Shown in pieces: positions 37,933 to 47,407 of a stretch of 64,000 bases of DNA (position 1 is the stretch's first letter; every line of letters begins with the position of its first letter). A program made the translations under genes and the position numbers. The DNA is from Segetibacter sp. 3557_3 (GTDB lineage: Bacteria > Bacteroidota > Bacteroidia > Chitinophagales > Chitinophagaceae). The stretch lies in NCBI RefSeq assembly GCF_004354985.1, contig NZ_SMSK01000006.1:62001-126000 (forward strand), in the 5' to 3' direction. A model generated the notes under the pieces. That model did not search any database, was not told the DNA's origin, and saw only the letters and a list, made by a program, of their open reading frames with translations.

Positions 37933-39567
37933 CTACTTGCCAAATACCTTTTTTCCGGCGAGATAAGTTGAAACTGCTTTGGTTTGAAGGATCCTATCCT
38001 CAGGCACCTTCATGAGGTCGTTGCTCAGGATGGTGAAGTCGGCGTTTTTTCCTTTCTCGATACTGCCACACTCTTTTTCCAAAAAACCCGCCCGTGCCGC
38101 CCATATAGTCATACCGCGGAGGGCCTGTTCTCTCGTGAGCGCATTTTCTGGTTGAAAGCCCTTTGCTGGAAAACCCTTGTCGTCTTTACGGGCTACTGCT
38201 GCAAAAAATGTTTTGAAAGTACTGATGTCCTCAACAGGAAAATCGGTGCCCAGCGGCAACCAGCCATTTTGCATAAGAAGTTGCTTGTAGGCATAAGCGC
38301 CGGTGATGCGTTCGGGGCCTACCCTTTCCTGTGCCCAATACATATCGCTGGTTGCATGGGTAGGTTGCACTGATGGAACAATGGTTGATTTACTAAAGAG
38401 GGAGAAGTCGTTCCAGTTAATTACCTGGGCATGTTCGATACGCCAGCGTTTATCATTGGCGCCATTTAAGACGCGGTTGTAAATGTTAAGGATCTCGCGA
38501 TTGGCAGAGTCGCCGATCGCATGGGTACACATTTGAAAAGCCGTAGGCGCAAGAAGTTGCGCAACGGAGTCATAGTGAGCTTTTGTTCTCAGCAGGAAGC
38601 CGTAAGAGTCATGCCGGTCTGCATAAGGCTGCAATAAACAGGCGCCCCTGCTACCCAGGGCTCCGTCAGCATAAACCTTAAAACCTTTCACAAACATCCG
38701 CTCGGTTTTGTAAGGTCCCTTTGCCAGGTACTTGTCGTAATTGGCGGGATCGTCGCTGAGCATGATGTACATGCGCATATCAATCTTACCTTCTTTCTGC
38801 AGACCATCTATTGCTTCAACATCGTTATACATCAGACCGCAGTCGGTGACTGTTGTTAGTCCTACTGCAAAGCAATTGTTTTGGGCAGCAGTCAGCCACT
38901 TCACATAGTCGTTAATGGTAGCAGCAGGCTGCCTGGAGCCTACCAGTCCTTTGGCATTGTCGATCAGCAATCCCGTAAGCTTACCACCCTTTGTCTCTAT
39001 CTCACCTCCGGTTAGTTTTTGCCCGGGCTTAATGCCGGCAAGATCCAATGCTTTCTGGTTGGCCATTGCCGCATGACCGTCAACCCTGGTAAGGAATACG
39101 GGCTTGTCAGGGAAGAGCTCATTCAGCCGGTCATTATTGGCAAATGCTTTTCCGGGCCACTTATTTTGGTCCCATCCCCGACCAACAATCCAGGCCTCTT
39201 CCGGGTGCTCCGATGCGAATTTTTGCACACGTTTCACTGCTTCCTCCCAACTTCTGGTTCCGAAAAGATCAACCGCAAACAGAGATTGACCGTAACCAAG
39301 AAAATGGGCATGTGCATCGATGAAGCCAGGGTAAACAGCACGTCCACCAACATCAACCTTTTCTTTACCATTGTAGTTTTCCAGAATCTCCTCGTTCGTA
39401 CCGGTAGCCACAATTTTACCGTCGTCCACAGCAAATGCCTGCACAGTGCTAAAGTTTTTATCGACAGTATATACAACACCGTTGTGAACAATCGTATCTA
39501 CGTCTGTCGATGAGTTACAACTGATGCAAAACAGCAATAAAACGAAGCAAACTTTCGGAATGTGCAT
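37933..39567 (-). CDS. Secreted amidohydrolase, YtcJ-like
   Basis: The 544-residue metal-dependent hydrolase starts MHIPKVCFVLLLFCISCNSS, a signal peptide with a lipoprotein-like cysteine. The amidohydrolase core has VDVGGRAVYPGFIDAHAHF, VDGHAAMANQKAL, ADGALGSRGACL, TPTAF-region residues QMCTHAIGDSANREIL and a C-terminal ENALTREQALRGMTIWAA. The YtcJ group (amidohydrolase 3) deacylates or hydrolyses amide bonds; the substrate is unknown. Confidence 0.9.
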   Translation of the reverse strand: MHIPKVCFVLLLFCISCNSSTDVDTIVHNGVVYTVDKNFSTVQAFAVDDGKIVATGTNEEILENYNGKEKVDVGGRAVYPGFIDAHAHFLGYGQSLFAVDLFGTRSWEEAVKRVQKFASEHPEEAWIVGRGWDQNKWPGKAFANNDRLNELFPDKPVFLTRVDGHAAMANQKALDLAGIKPGQKLTGGEIETKGGKLTGLLIDNAKGLVGSRQPAATINDYVKWLTAAQNNCFAVGLTTVTDCGLMYNDVEAIDGLQKEGKIDMRMYIMLSDDPANYDKYLAKGPYKTERMFVKGFKVYADGALGSRGACLLQPYADRHDSYGFLLRTKAHYDSVAQLLAPTAFQMCTHAIGDSANREILNIYNRVLNGANDKRWRIEHAQVINWNDFSLFSKSTIVPSVQPTHATSDMYWAQERVGPERITGAYAYKQLLMQNGWLPLGTDFPVEDISTFKTFFAAVARKDDKGFPAKGFQPENALTREQALRGMTIWAARAGFLEKECGSIEKGKNADFTILSNDLMKVPEDRILQTKAVSTYLAGKKVFGK

Positions 39568-39691
39568 GAATCTATTTTAAAACCAAATGTAGGAGAAAGC
39601 AGGAAGATACCATCAGGCTATAGCCGACGGTGAGTGCGTGAGCCCGGGACAACTCACTGCTGCTTGTAATAAGCCTTTCAGGGTAGCCTGA

Positions 39692-40228
39692 TCACTTCTT
39701 ATCCCGGATACTTTTGTAAATCTTAATGGCACTCATGAGCAATACGACAAAGAGCAGAAGCCCGCCAAGTCCCCAGGCCCAACTCATGTTTTGTTTTACC
39801 ACTACGAGCATAACAATAGCAACCAGGAATATGGTTGCAACCTCGTTCCAAACGCGAAGCTTTTGAGAAGATATCGAGAACAAGCCCCGCATTTGTTGCC
39901 GATAGATCAGGTGCAAAGAGTAATGGTAGCAATACAGTAACAGAACAAATGCAAGTTTTATCCAGAGCCAACCCGGAACCGGGCTAAAGTATCCAAACGT
40001 ATACATCACCAGCGGCCCAAATATAAGTGTGAGAACAGCAGAAGGCCAGGTAATACCAAACCAAAGGCGTTTGATCATGATTTCATACTGCTTTTGAAGG
40101 ACCTCCCGTTCAACCCCGGTCTTTTGGGCTGCTTCTGCATTGTATATAAACAGACGAACGATATAAAACATCCCGCTAAACCAGGTTACGATAAAAATGA
40201 TGTGGAGGGCTTTAAGGTAAAGCAGCAT
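39692..40228 (-). CDS. hemJ: HemJ-type protoporphyrinogen IX oxidase
   Basis: The 178-residue membrane protein has four to five helices. LKALHIIFIVTWFSGMFYIVRLFIY (H9) and WLWIKLAFVLLLYCYHYSLH fit HemJ, which oxidises protoporphyrinogen IX without flavin; the histidine and lysine in these segments are the residues implicated in the family. It lies 51 bp downstream of hemH on the same strand, so the last two steps of haem synthesis are encoded together. Confidence 0.92.
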   Translation of the reverse strand: MLLYLKALHIIFIVTWFSGMFYIVRLFIYNAEAAQKTGVEREVLQKQYEIMIKRLWFGITWPSAVLTLIFGPLVMYTFGYFSPVPGWLWIKLAFVLLLYCYHYSLHLIYRQQMRGLFSISSQKLRVWNEVATIFLVAIVMLVVVKQNMSWAWGLGGLLLFVVLLMSAIKIYKSIRDKK

Positions 40229-40279
40229 GTGCCTGTTGTGTTCAGTTTAAACTACGTTCATTGTCCCGCAAAGTATCAG

Positions 40280-41344
40280 CTATACCAGTTGCACCTCGTT
40301 TTGCGTACTTGCTTTCACCCACTCGCCGTCAATCCATTTTTTCATCGCGGTTATCCAGAGTGGGTGTATGTTTAAGCAAGGCACAAGCGTATAGGTTTCG
40401 CCGCCTGCGTGCAGGAAACTTTCGCGTCCCTCCATGGCAATTTCCTCGAGTGTTTCCAGGCAATCGCTTACAAAAGCAGGGCAGAGTATAATCAATTTCT
40501 TCACGCCTTCACCTGGCAGTTCCTCGAGCCGCTTGGCGGTGTATGGCTTTAACCATTCCTCCCGGCCCAGTCTTGACTGAAATGATATGCCTACTTTTTC
40601 AGTTGGTATTTGCAGCCGGTCGGCCACCAGCCTTGTAGTTGTGCGGCATTGGTGACGATAACAGGTTTTGTGCGCTACCGAAGCCACTTCGCAACAATCA
40701 GGCGATTGCATGCAATGCTTATGGGTAGGGTCTGCTTTAGTCATGTGGCGTTGTGGCAAGCCATGATAACTAAATAACACCTGGTCGTACGGTTGCTGAA
40801 GATATGGCCGGATACTATCGGTGAGTGCCGTTATAAAATGTTCATTATCGTAAAATGGGTCGATAAAGGAGAGCTTGAACGGGTATGCTTTTTTGCGATA
40901 AACTGTTTTTGCGTGTTCAACTGCCGTCTCGTAGCTCGACATTGCATAATGTGGGTACAACGGAATTGCGATCACTTCTTTTATACCCGGATCTTTCTGC
41001 AACAGGTTTTCATAGGCCTGCTCCATTGACGGGTTGCCATACCGCATTGCAATTTCAACAGGTTCTTCAACTTGCTGCTGAAGTGCCTGTTGTTGCTGCT
41101 TTGTGATTACAACCAACGGGGAGCCTTCTTTGGTCCAAACTTTTTTATAAGCTTCTGCCGATCGGGGTGAACGGGTGGGTACAATTATTCCGCTAATCAG
41201 GATTTTTCTAAAGATCCATGGGTAATCGATAACACGCCCATCCATCAAAAATTCAGTGAGGTATTTCTTAACATCAGGAACTTCCGTAGAGTCGGGCGAT
41301 CCCAGGTTCATAAGTATAATGCCTCTTTTTACATGCTCTGCCAT
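40280..41344 (-). CDS. hemH: Ferrochelatase
   Basis: The 354-residue enzyme inserts Fe(II) into protoporphyrin IX. Features are RGIILMNLGSPDS at the start, the porphyrin-binding YPHYAMSSYETAVEHA, FSYHGLPQRHMTKADP and the GISFQSRLGREEWLKP / CPAFVSDCLETLEEI C-terminal region. The ATG at 41344 gives the family N-terminus. Between residues 211 and 233 it has five cysteines (C211, C217, C218, C228, C233), a pattern compatible with an internal [2Fe-2S] cluster seen in some bacterial ferrochelatases. It is upstream of hemJ. Confidence 0.95.
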   Translation of the reverse strand: MAEHVKRGIILMNLGSPDSTEVPDVKKYLTEFLMDGRVIDYPWIFRKILISGIIVPTRSPRSAEAYKKVWTKEGSPLVVITKQQQQALQQQVEEPVEIAMRYGNPSMEQAYENLLQKDPGIKEVIAIPLYPHYAMSSYETAVEHAKTVYRKKAYPFKLSFIDPFYDNEHFITALTDSIRPYLQQPYDQVLFSYHGLPQRHMTKADPTHKHCMQSPDCCEVASVAHKTCYRHQCRTTTRLVADRLQIPTEKVGISFQSRLGREEWLKPYTAKRLEELPGEGVKKLIILCPAFVSDCLETLEEIAMEGRESFLHAGGETYTLVPCLNIHPLWITAMKKWIDGEWVKASTQNEVQLV

Positions 41345-41857
41345 ACAAACAATATAGTGTGCAAATGTAACTGCTGTACGGGTCGATTTGTTCGCATTTT
41401 TTATTTCAGGCAATTTCTACAACAGTAGTGGATGAAGTATCGCTGGGGTAAGCAGTCTTGCGGCAGCTGGCTGAAGGTCATCTATGAAGCCCCTGTTTCT
41501 ACCCGAATGAACCCGGCTTCGACAGGTAGCACGCTCTTCCACGGCATACTTTCGGTCAGCACGGGAAAGATTAGGCTAACGACTCACGTACGTACAGGAT
41601 TGGTGACCAGGCCCCTTCGGGTGGATCAATGAACGAAAAAGAAAAGGCAGAGAAGTCGGGCCCACTGGCTCGGCAAGGCGCCCACGGTGTTGAAGAAGGT
41701 TGGTTATGCTTGTCTCAGAAGAAAGTATAGAGCAGGTAAACTTATTGGAATATACAGCATCAAACCTGTGTGTACCGCGGTAAGCTGGTCGCGTAATTTC
41801 ACAAAACGTTTTAGGTTTGAGCAACGTTTTGAATGGCTTATCAACTTACTTTATTGC
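41345..41857. other. Intergenic region, unexplained 513 bp
   Basis: The divergent gap between hemH and the choloylglycine-hydrolase gene is longer than needed for promoters. A plus-strand frame runs into the downstream gene from 41687 but has no recognisable domain before the true signal peptide at 41858. No RNA gene, repeat or clear hairpin was identified. It may be a degraded insertion. Confidence 0.35.
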
Positions 41858-42901
41858 ATGAAACGTGTTTTGCTTGTTTTACTGATGATCAGTATCGCCG
41901 CTGAGGTGATGGCCTGCACTACTTTCTTGCTTGAACATAAAGGACGGCTCGTTTTCGGCCGCAACTACGATTGGGTGACCGGCACCGGTATGGTTCATTC
42001 TAACCTGCGTGGCCTGGCAAAACGTTCGCTGGTGGTTGACAACAGCAATTCATTTGAATGGACCTCGAAGTATGGCTCCATAACCTTTAACCAGTATGGC
42101 AAAGAATTTCCAAACGGGGGGATGAACGAAAAAGGCCTTGTGGTCGAAGTGATGTGGCTAAGTGAAACGAAGTACCCTGCGGCAGACAAGCGGCCGGGAC
42201 TTCCGGTACTTCAGTGGGTACAATACCAACTTGACAATGCCGCAACCATCGATGAAGTCATTGCAAGTGAGAAAATCATACGCATCGCAAGTATTGGCGC
42301 ACCCCTGCACTTTTTGGTTGCAGATGCAAGAGGTCAGTCTGCGACAATTGAATTTTTAGATGGCAGGATAAGTGTTCATCGTTCTGGTGAGCTTCCCTAC
42401 CCCGTTTTAACCAATAGCACCTACACCGAGTCGTTAAAAGGAGTTAACAAACCTCATACAAATGGTTTTACCGACAACTCGATCGACCGGTTTGCTACCG
42501 CCTGCAAAATGGTAGATCAATTTGGCCCGTCGAAGAAGACGGATATGGTAGATTACTCGTTCGGCATACTTGACAAAGTTTCCCAGGGAAGCTTTACGAA
42601 ATGGAACATTGTATATGATATCACCAACCGGAAGCTAATTTTCAAAACACAGGCCCAACAGCAATTAAAAATGATTGATATGGCGGCAATGTCGTTTGAT
42701 TGTGGTTCAAAGCCTCTTTCGTTTAACATGAACGAAAAATCAAACGGAAACATCACAGCCCACTTCACCTCATTTCAACCCCCTGTAAACAGTCGTGTAT
42801 TAATGCAGGCTTTTGCAGAGAGTCGCGCTTACGTAAACATTGATAGCGGGCTTCAAAATAAAATGGCTGCAATGCCAGGGACTTTTACCTGCCACAAATG
42901 A
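41858..42901 (+). CDS. Choloylglycine hydrolase / linear amide C-N hydrolase family (Ntn hydrolase)
   Basis: The 347-residue protein starts at an ATG at 41858 with a hydrophobic signal peptide ending AEVMA just before C20. The mature protein would begin CTTFLLEHKGRLVFGRNYDW, the Ntn-hydrolase start with cysteine as nucleophile, followed by NEKGLVVEVMWL and a conserved EFPNGGMNEKGL segment. Members hydrolyse bile salts, penicillin V or acyl-homoserine lactones. Substrate is unknown. The same VMAC site looks like a lipoprotein box, which would block the nucleophile. Confidence 0.88.
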   Translation: MKRVLLVLLMISIAAEVMACTTFLLEHKGRLVFGRNYDWVTGTGMVHSNLRGLAKRSLVVDNSNSFEWTSKYGSITFNQYGKEFPNGGMNEKGLVVEVMWLSETKYPAADKRPGLPVLQWVQYQLDNAATIDEVIASEKIIRIASIGAPLHFLVADARGQSATIEFLDGRISVHRSGELPYPVLTNSTYTESLKGVNKPHTNGFTDNSIDRFATACKMVDQFGPSKKTDMVDYSFGILDKVSQGSFTKWNIVYDITNRKLIFKTQAQQQLKMIDMAAMSFDCGSKPLSFNMNEKSNGNITAHFTSFQPPVNSRVLMQAFAESRAYVNIDSGLQNKMAAMPGTFTCHK

Positions 42902-42910
42902 TTTGCTGAA

Positions 42911-44452
42911 TCAACCAGCCCATCCTTCGCGGTCGAGGCTCCGGTACTGAATGGCTTCAGCAAGATGCTCAACTTTGATGTCGGCACTGCCTGAAAGATC
43001 TGCTATCGTTCGTGAAACTTTTAGAATTCGGTCGTAAGCACGGGCAGATAAATTCAAACGCTCCATTGCTTTTTTGAGCAATGCGTCACCTGCCTGGTTG
43101 ATCATACATATCTGCCTGAGTTGTTGGCTGCTCATTTGGGCATTAGCATATGTGCCCGGTGTGTTTTTGTAACGTTCTGTTTGTATTTCACGTGCTTTGA
43201 TTACGCGGTTCCTGATGGTTTCAGAAGCTTCGCCTTTCACATGCCCCGTAAGTTCACCAAAGGCAACCGGTGTTACTTCAACATGAAGGTCAATCCTGTC
43301 GAGTAGCGGTCCGGAAATCTTATTGAGGTACTTCTGCACAGCACCGGGTGGACAGGTACAATCTTTTTCGGGGTGGTTGTAATAGCCACATGGGCAGGGG
43401 TTCATACTCGCGATCAACATAAAGTTTGCGGGAAAATCAAGTGCGACTTTTGCTCTGGAAATAGTAACCCTTCGTTCTTCCATAGGCTGGCGCATTACTT
43501 CAAGAACGGTGCGCTTAAACTCGGGCAACTCATCAAGAAACAATACCCCGTTGTGGGCAAGTGAAATTTCGCCTGGCTGCGGAACACCGCCACCGCCAAC
43601 CAGGGCAACATCACTGATGGTATGATGGGGACTTCTGAATGGTCGCTTATTGATAAGTGATGCATTCTCGGGAAGCTTACCTGCAACACTATGGATCTTT
43701 GTTGTTTCAAGCGCTTCGTGCAGACTTAATGGTGGCAACACCGTAGGCAACCGCTTTGCCAGCATCGTTTTGCCGGCACCGGGGGGGCCAATCAATATAG
43801 CATTGTGACCACCTGCCGCGGCTATCTCCAGTGCGCGCTTGATGTTCTGTTGACCTTTAACATCGCTAAAGTCGAGATCAAATTGATATTGCGAATTGAA
43901 GAACTCTTCGCGGGTATCTACATCCACCGGCTTTAGTGATGTTTCATCAGCGAAAAAGCCGAGAAGGTCGTTGAGATGCGTGACGCCGTACACCGCAAGG
44001 TTGTTAACCATTCCCGCTTCACGGGCATTTTGCTTTGGAACAATCAGGCCCCGGAATCCTTCCTTGCGGGCCTGTATGGCAATAGGCAGTGCACCTTTTA
44101 TGGGTTGAATTGCCCCATCAAGACTGAGTTCGCCCATGATCACATAGTCTTTCAAACGATCCGCATTTTCCAACTGTTCACTGGCACCAAGGATACCCAT
44201 GGCGATGGGAAGATCGAAGGCCGAGCCACTTTTCTTGATGTCGGCAGGAGCCATGTTGACCACGATCTTAGTTCGGGGCATCCGGAGCTCATTGGACTTT
44301 ATCGCGCTGTCTATCCGTTGCTGACTTTCCTTTACAGCGCCATCAGGAAGGCCTACAAGAAAGTAGCCCTGTCCTTCACCTACGCTTACTTCTATTGTAA
44401 TGTTGATGGCTTCAACGCCGTATACCGCGCTTCCGAATGTTTTTACAAGCAT
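42911..44452 (-). CDS. YifB/ComM-family magnesium-chelatase-like AAA ATPase
   Basis: The 513-residue protein has an N-terminal Lon-like domain (about 1-170), an AAA core with Walker A IGPPGAGKTMLAKRLP and Walker B-like GVLFLDELPEF, and a C-terminal Mg-chelatase domain with a CPCGYYNHPEKDCTCPPG cysteine cluster. ComM homologues help branch migration of DNA taken up during natural transformation. The ATG at 44452 is followed by the family N-terminus MLVKTFGSAVYGVEAINI; the frame's earlier 16 codons are unlikely. It is convergent with the upstream Ntn hydrolase gene. Confidence 0.92.
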   Translation of the reverse strand: MLVKTFGSAVYGVEAINITIEVSVGEGQGYFLVGLPDGAVKESQQRIDSAIKSNELRMPRTKIVVNMAPADIKKSGSAFDLPIAMGILGASEQLENADRLKDYVIMGELSLDGAIQPIKGALPIAIQARKEGFRGLIVPKQNAREAGMVNNLAVYGVTHLNDLLGFFADETSLKPVDVDTREEFFNSQYQFDLDFSDVKGQQNIKRALEIAAAGGHNAILIGPPGAGKTMLAKRLPTVLPPLSLHEALETTKIHSVAGKLPENASLINKRPFRSPHHTISDVALVGGGGVPQPGEISLAHNGVLFLDELPEFKRTVLEVMRQPMEERRVTISRAKVALDFPANFMLIASMNPCPCGYYNHPEKDCTCPPGAVQKYLNKISGPLLDRIDLHVEVTPVAFGELTGHVKGEASETIRNRVIKAREIQTERYKNTPGTYANAQMSSQQLRQICMINQAGDALLKKAMERLNLSARAYDRILKVSRTIADLSGSADIKVEHLAEAIQYRSLDREGWAG

Positions 44453-44631
44453 AAAGTTGAGGTGATGTAAAACGCTAATGAATAATCGAAATATAATCAA
44501 AAGGAGGTAAACGGTTTGGCAATTTTCTTAACCGCGCCGGGATATAAAGAAACCCGGTTTGGCAGTCCTACTGTAGCCCATAATCCAGCATGAGCAGTTG
44601 TTTCGATGAAGTTGCCTGGACCCCGTTTTGG

Positions 44632-46278
44632 TCAGGCTTTACCGGTGAGTTGCAGGCATATGCTTGCTGCAACACGCTCGCCATCCATTGCAGCACTTAC
44701 GATACCGCCTGCGTATCCTGCTCCTTCGCCGCAGGGATACAGGTTTTTGAGTTGGGGATGCTGCAACGTTAATTGCTCGCGCGGGATACGGACCGGCGAT
44801 GATGTTCTGCTTTCTGTTGCTACAACCAGGGCATCATTGGTAAAGTACCCTTTCATTTTTTCACCAAAGGCCCTGAAACCCTGTTGCAGGCTTTTGTAGA
44901 TAAATGGTGGCAAACAAGCGTTAAGATTTGCAGAATGTATCCCGGGCAAATAGCTACATGATGGCAATGATGATGAGGATTTATTATCACTGAAATCAGC
45001 CATTCGTTGTGCCGGCGCGACCATATTACCACCACCGGTCTGAAAGGCTTTTTCTTCAACCATCTGCTGAAAATACATCAGGCTAAGTGGTGAATTGATG
45101 TCACTTCCGTGGTGTTTGAGATAAGCATTGTATTCTTGGAGGCTCGTGAGGTCTTGTTGGTTTACCGTTACAACCATGCCGCTGTTTGCAAAAAAATTGT
45201 TTCGCTTACTCGGGCTCCATCCATTTACAACAAGTTCGCCCGGATTAGTAGCAGCGGGGGCAATTATCCCACCCGGGCACATGCAAAAGCTAAAGACACC
45301 TTTGTCTTTTACCTGTTGAACAAGACTGTAAGATGCAGGCGGTAAATATTCGCTACGCTTGTAACTCAACCCCTCTGCCGTAAAAGGAGAAGAGATTGTT
45401 GGCTTGCGGTTATACTGCATCTCATCGATCAATGCCTGTGGATGCTCAACACGCACACCAAGGGCAAAAGGTTTTGCTTCAATCAATATTCCTTTCGCAT
45501 GTAAAAACGTAAATATGTCGCGCGCGGAATGACCTGTGGCAATGATGACTGAGTCAGCAGGATACTGATCACCATCAGCTGTTACTACGCTGGTGACTGA
45601 TCCGCGATCAATCAATAAGTCGGTTACTTTCTTTTCAAAAATGAAAAGGCCGCCGCTTTCGATGATGGCATTGCGAATTGCAGTAATGATATGGGGAAGC
45701 TTGTTCGTACCAATATGGGGATGTGCCTCATACAATATTTCTTCATCAGCACCATACTGCACAAAGATGTTCAGTATGCGATTGACGTCACCGCGTTTAG
45801 TACTTCTTGTATACAGTTTACCATCACTATATGTACCTGCACCACCCTCACCAAAACAGTAGTTGCTTTCTGCATTTACGACCCCTGCTTTATTCAACGT
45901 AGCAAGATCTCTTCGCCTTGCTTTAACATCTTTTCCACGTTCTAATATTACAGGTCTTATGCCTTGTTCGATAAGGTAAAGTGCAGCAAACAATCCGGCC
46001 GGACCTGCACCCACAATAACGACACTATGCCTGGCAGAATGCACTGGCTGCAATTCAATTTTCCGTACCGTTCTTTGCTGGAAAGGTTCGTTGATAAACA
46101 CGTTTAAGGTGAGATTAACCCACGCCTGTTTACCCCTTGCATCCAGAGATTGCTTAACAACAAAATAGCCGGTAATATCGGTTACAGCTTTATTAAGATG
46201 AGCAGCGATCGTTGAACTGATCACCTGCTCATCGAGTGCTTCAGAAGGTGTGAGTCGGAGTGTGACTTGCTGTTGCAT
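44632..46278 (-). CDS. COG2509-type FAD-dependent dehydrogenase
   Basis: The 548-residue flavoprotein has a small N-terminal region, then the dinucleotide-binding VVIVGAGPAGLFAALYLIEQG and a conserved NYCFGEGGAGTYSDGKLYTR. Near the C-terminus, NLYPCGEGAGYAGGIVSAAMDG binds FAD. This family is widespread, with no firmly established substrate. The ATG at 46278 opens the aligned N-terminus; the 37 earlier codons are probably not translated. Confidence 0.9.
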   Translation of the reverse strand: MQQQVTLRLTPSEALDEQVISSTIAAHLNKAVTDITGYFVVKQSLDARGKQAWVNLTLNVFINEPFQQRTVRKIELQPVHSARHSVVIVGAGPAGLFAALYLIEQGIRPVILERGKDVKARRRDLATLNKAGVVNAESNYCFGEGGAGTYSDGKLYTRSTKRGDVNRILNIFVQYGADEEILYEAHPHIGTNKLPHIITAIRNAIIESGGLFIFEKKVTDLLIDRGSVTSVVTADGDQYPADSVIIATGHSARDIFTFLHAKGILIEAKPFALGVRVEHPQALIDEMQYNRKPTISSPFTAEGLSYKRSEYLPPASYSLVQQVKDKGVFSFCMCPGGIIAPAATNPGELVVNGWSPSKRNNFFANSGMVVTVNQQDLTSLQEYNAYLKHHGSDINSPLSLMYFQQMVEEKAFQTGGGNMVAPAQRMADFSDNKSSSSLPSCSYLPGIHSANLNACLPPFIYKSLQQGFRAFGEKMKGYFTNDALVVATESRTSSPVRIPREQLTLQHPQLKNLYPCGEGAGYAGGIVSAAMDGERVAASICLQLTGKA

Positions 46279-46463
46279 TTGAAAGTGTGAACAACATCTT
46301 TCTATCGAAACGAGGAAATATTTACTTTGATGTATTACCCGTGCATGTACAACCCTGTGCTGCTGTTTCAATGTTAGGCTGAAGAGCAAGACAACAGCTT
46401 TACCAGCTGTCGCTCATCAATAGAGACTGTTTGCCCGGGCACTATGACATGGGTTTATGTTGG

Positions 46464-46838
46464 TTAAAATGGCAGGTCATCTACAACGTCTGAGGGAGCA
46501 ATGTCGTTGTAGTTGGTGGTGTTTTGACCCTGGTCATCCTGGGACAATTTTACACTCTCCATACGCCATGCGTCGAGGTTGGTGATATAGTTCGTTTTAC
46601 CGTCTTTCTCCCACTTGGTTCCTTTAAGATTGAACTGCACTTTCACTTCGTCTCCTTTGTTGAAACGGTCAGGCATTGCTGTTTTATCCTGCACGCATTG
46701 GAACTTTATGTAATTGGTGATCACACGACCGTTTATATCATCCGATTTTTCTATAACAAACTCCCGTGTTTTAAAGCTTTCCGTGCGCTGCACAATATCA
46801 AATTTCGCGACAAGTTTACCTGTGATTTCGTAAGACAT
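46464..46838 (-). CDS. DUF3127 protein, OB-fold-like with SSB-type tail
   Basis: The 124-residue protein matches the Bacteroidota family DUF3127 (MSYEITGKLVAKFDIVQ, EFVIEKSDDINGR, KGDEVKVQFNLKGTKW), which resembles an OB fold. The last residues, SDVVDDLPF, look like the acidic C-terminal tip of single-stranded-DNA-binding proteins. A role in DNA or RNA handling is possible but unproven. A good promoter lies just upstream. Confidence 0.82.
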   Translation of the reverse strand: MSYEITGKLVAKFDIVQRTESFKTREFVIEKSDDINGRVITNYIKFQCVQDKTAMPDRFNKGDEVKVQFNLKGTKWEKDGKTNYITNLDAWRMESVKLSQDDQGQNTTNYNDIAPSDVVDDLPF

Positions 46839-46856
46839 CTAAAAAAAGTTTGGCTG

Positions 46857-46889
46857 CAAAAGTATCACTTAAAATTATCTTAAACGCAA
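46857..46889 (-). promoter_or_regulatory. Promoter of the DUF3127 gene
   Basis: On the minus strand the -7 box TACTTTTG (46857-46864) matches TAnnTTTG, and TTG of a -33 box lies at 46887-46889 with 22 bp between them. The predicted leader is about 15 nt. Confidence 0.55.
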
Positions 46890-47407
46890 TAAGGGTACTA
46901 GACATTTCATTATATAAGTGTATTTTCATTGGAACGGCCCGCATACAATATTTTTGACAGACCACGGCAACTTTCCACGAGAGACCCCAATTCGTATCGC
47001 TACTATAAATGGAATGGTAATTGATAAAACCTATCCGGTAAATGGTTTTTGGTTGAACGCAACATATAGGTAGATTTCTTCATCATAAGAAATGAAAATT
47101 TGCTTCGATTGTCAACTATAAAGTCAGTTAACGAAGGGATGTGTTTGCTAATCAGGCCACTTTGAAAATTAGGCACTTACGAAGCTGCGAGAGCACTTTT
47201 TTCGTGCCAGAAATTACGCTTTGCTATGGATAATTATACTGGTGTTATGAGGGGAATTCCAAGCGTATAAAAAATTTTTTTTTAACCTAGAATGTTTGAT
47301 ATTCGCCGTCCTGCCAAATATTCTTTTACACAGCATGTGGAGAACGTAATTAGGAAAAACCGATCAGCTAACATTCATAACCTGTATAAAAAATTGTGGT
47401 GACCAAT
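46890..47407. other. Upstream region of dnaA, possible replication origin
   Basis: The divergent gap (46839-47407, 569 bp) ahead of dnaA contains TATGGATAA (47225-47233) and TGTGGAGAA (47336-47344), each one mismatch from the DnaA box TGTGGATAA, and an A/T-rich stretch at about 47264-47286. No gene is supported. Two weak boxes are suggestive but not enough to call an origin. Confidence 0.35.
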
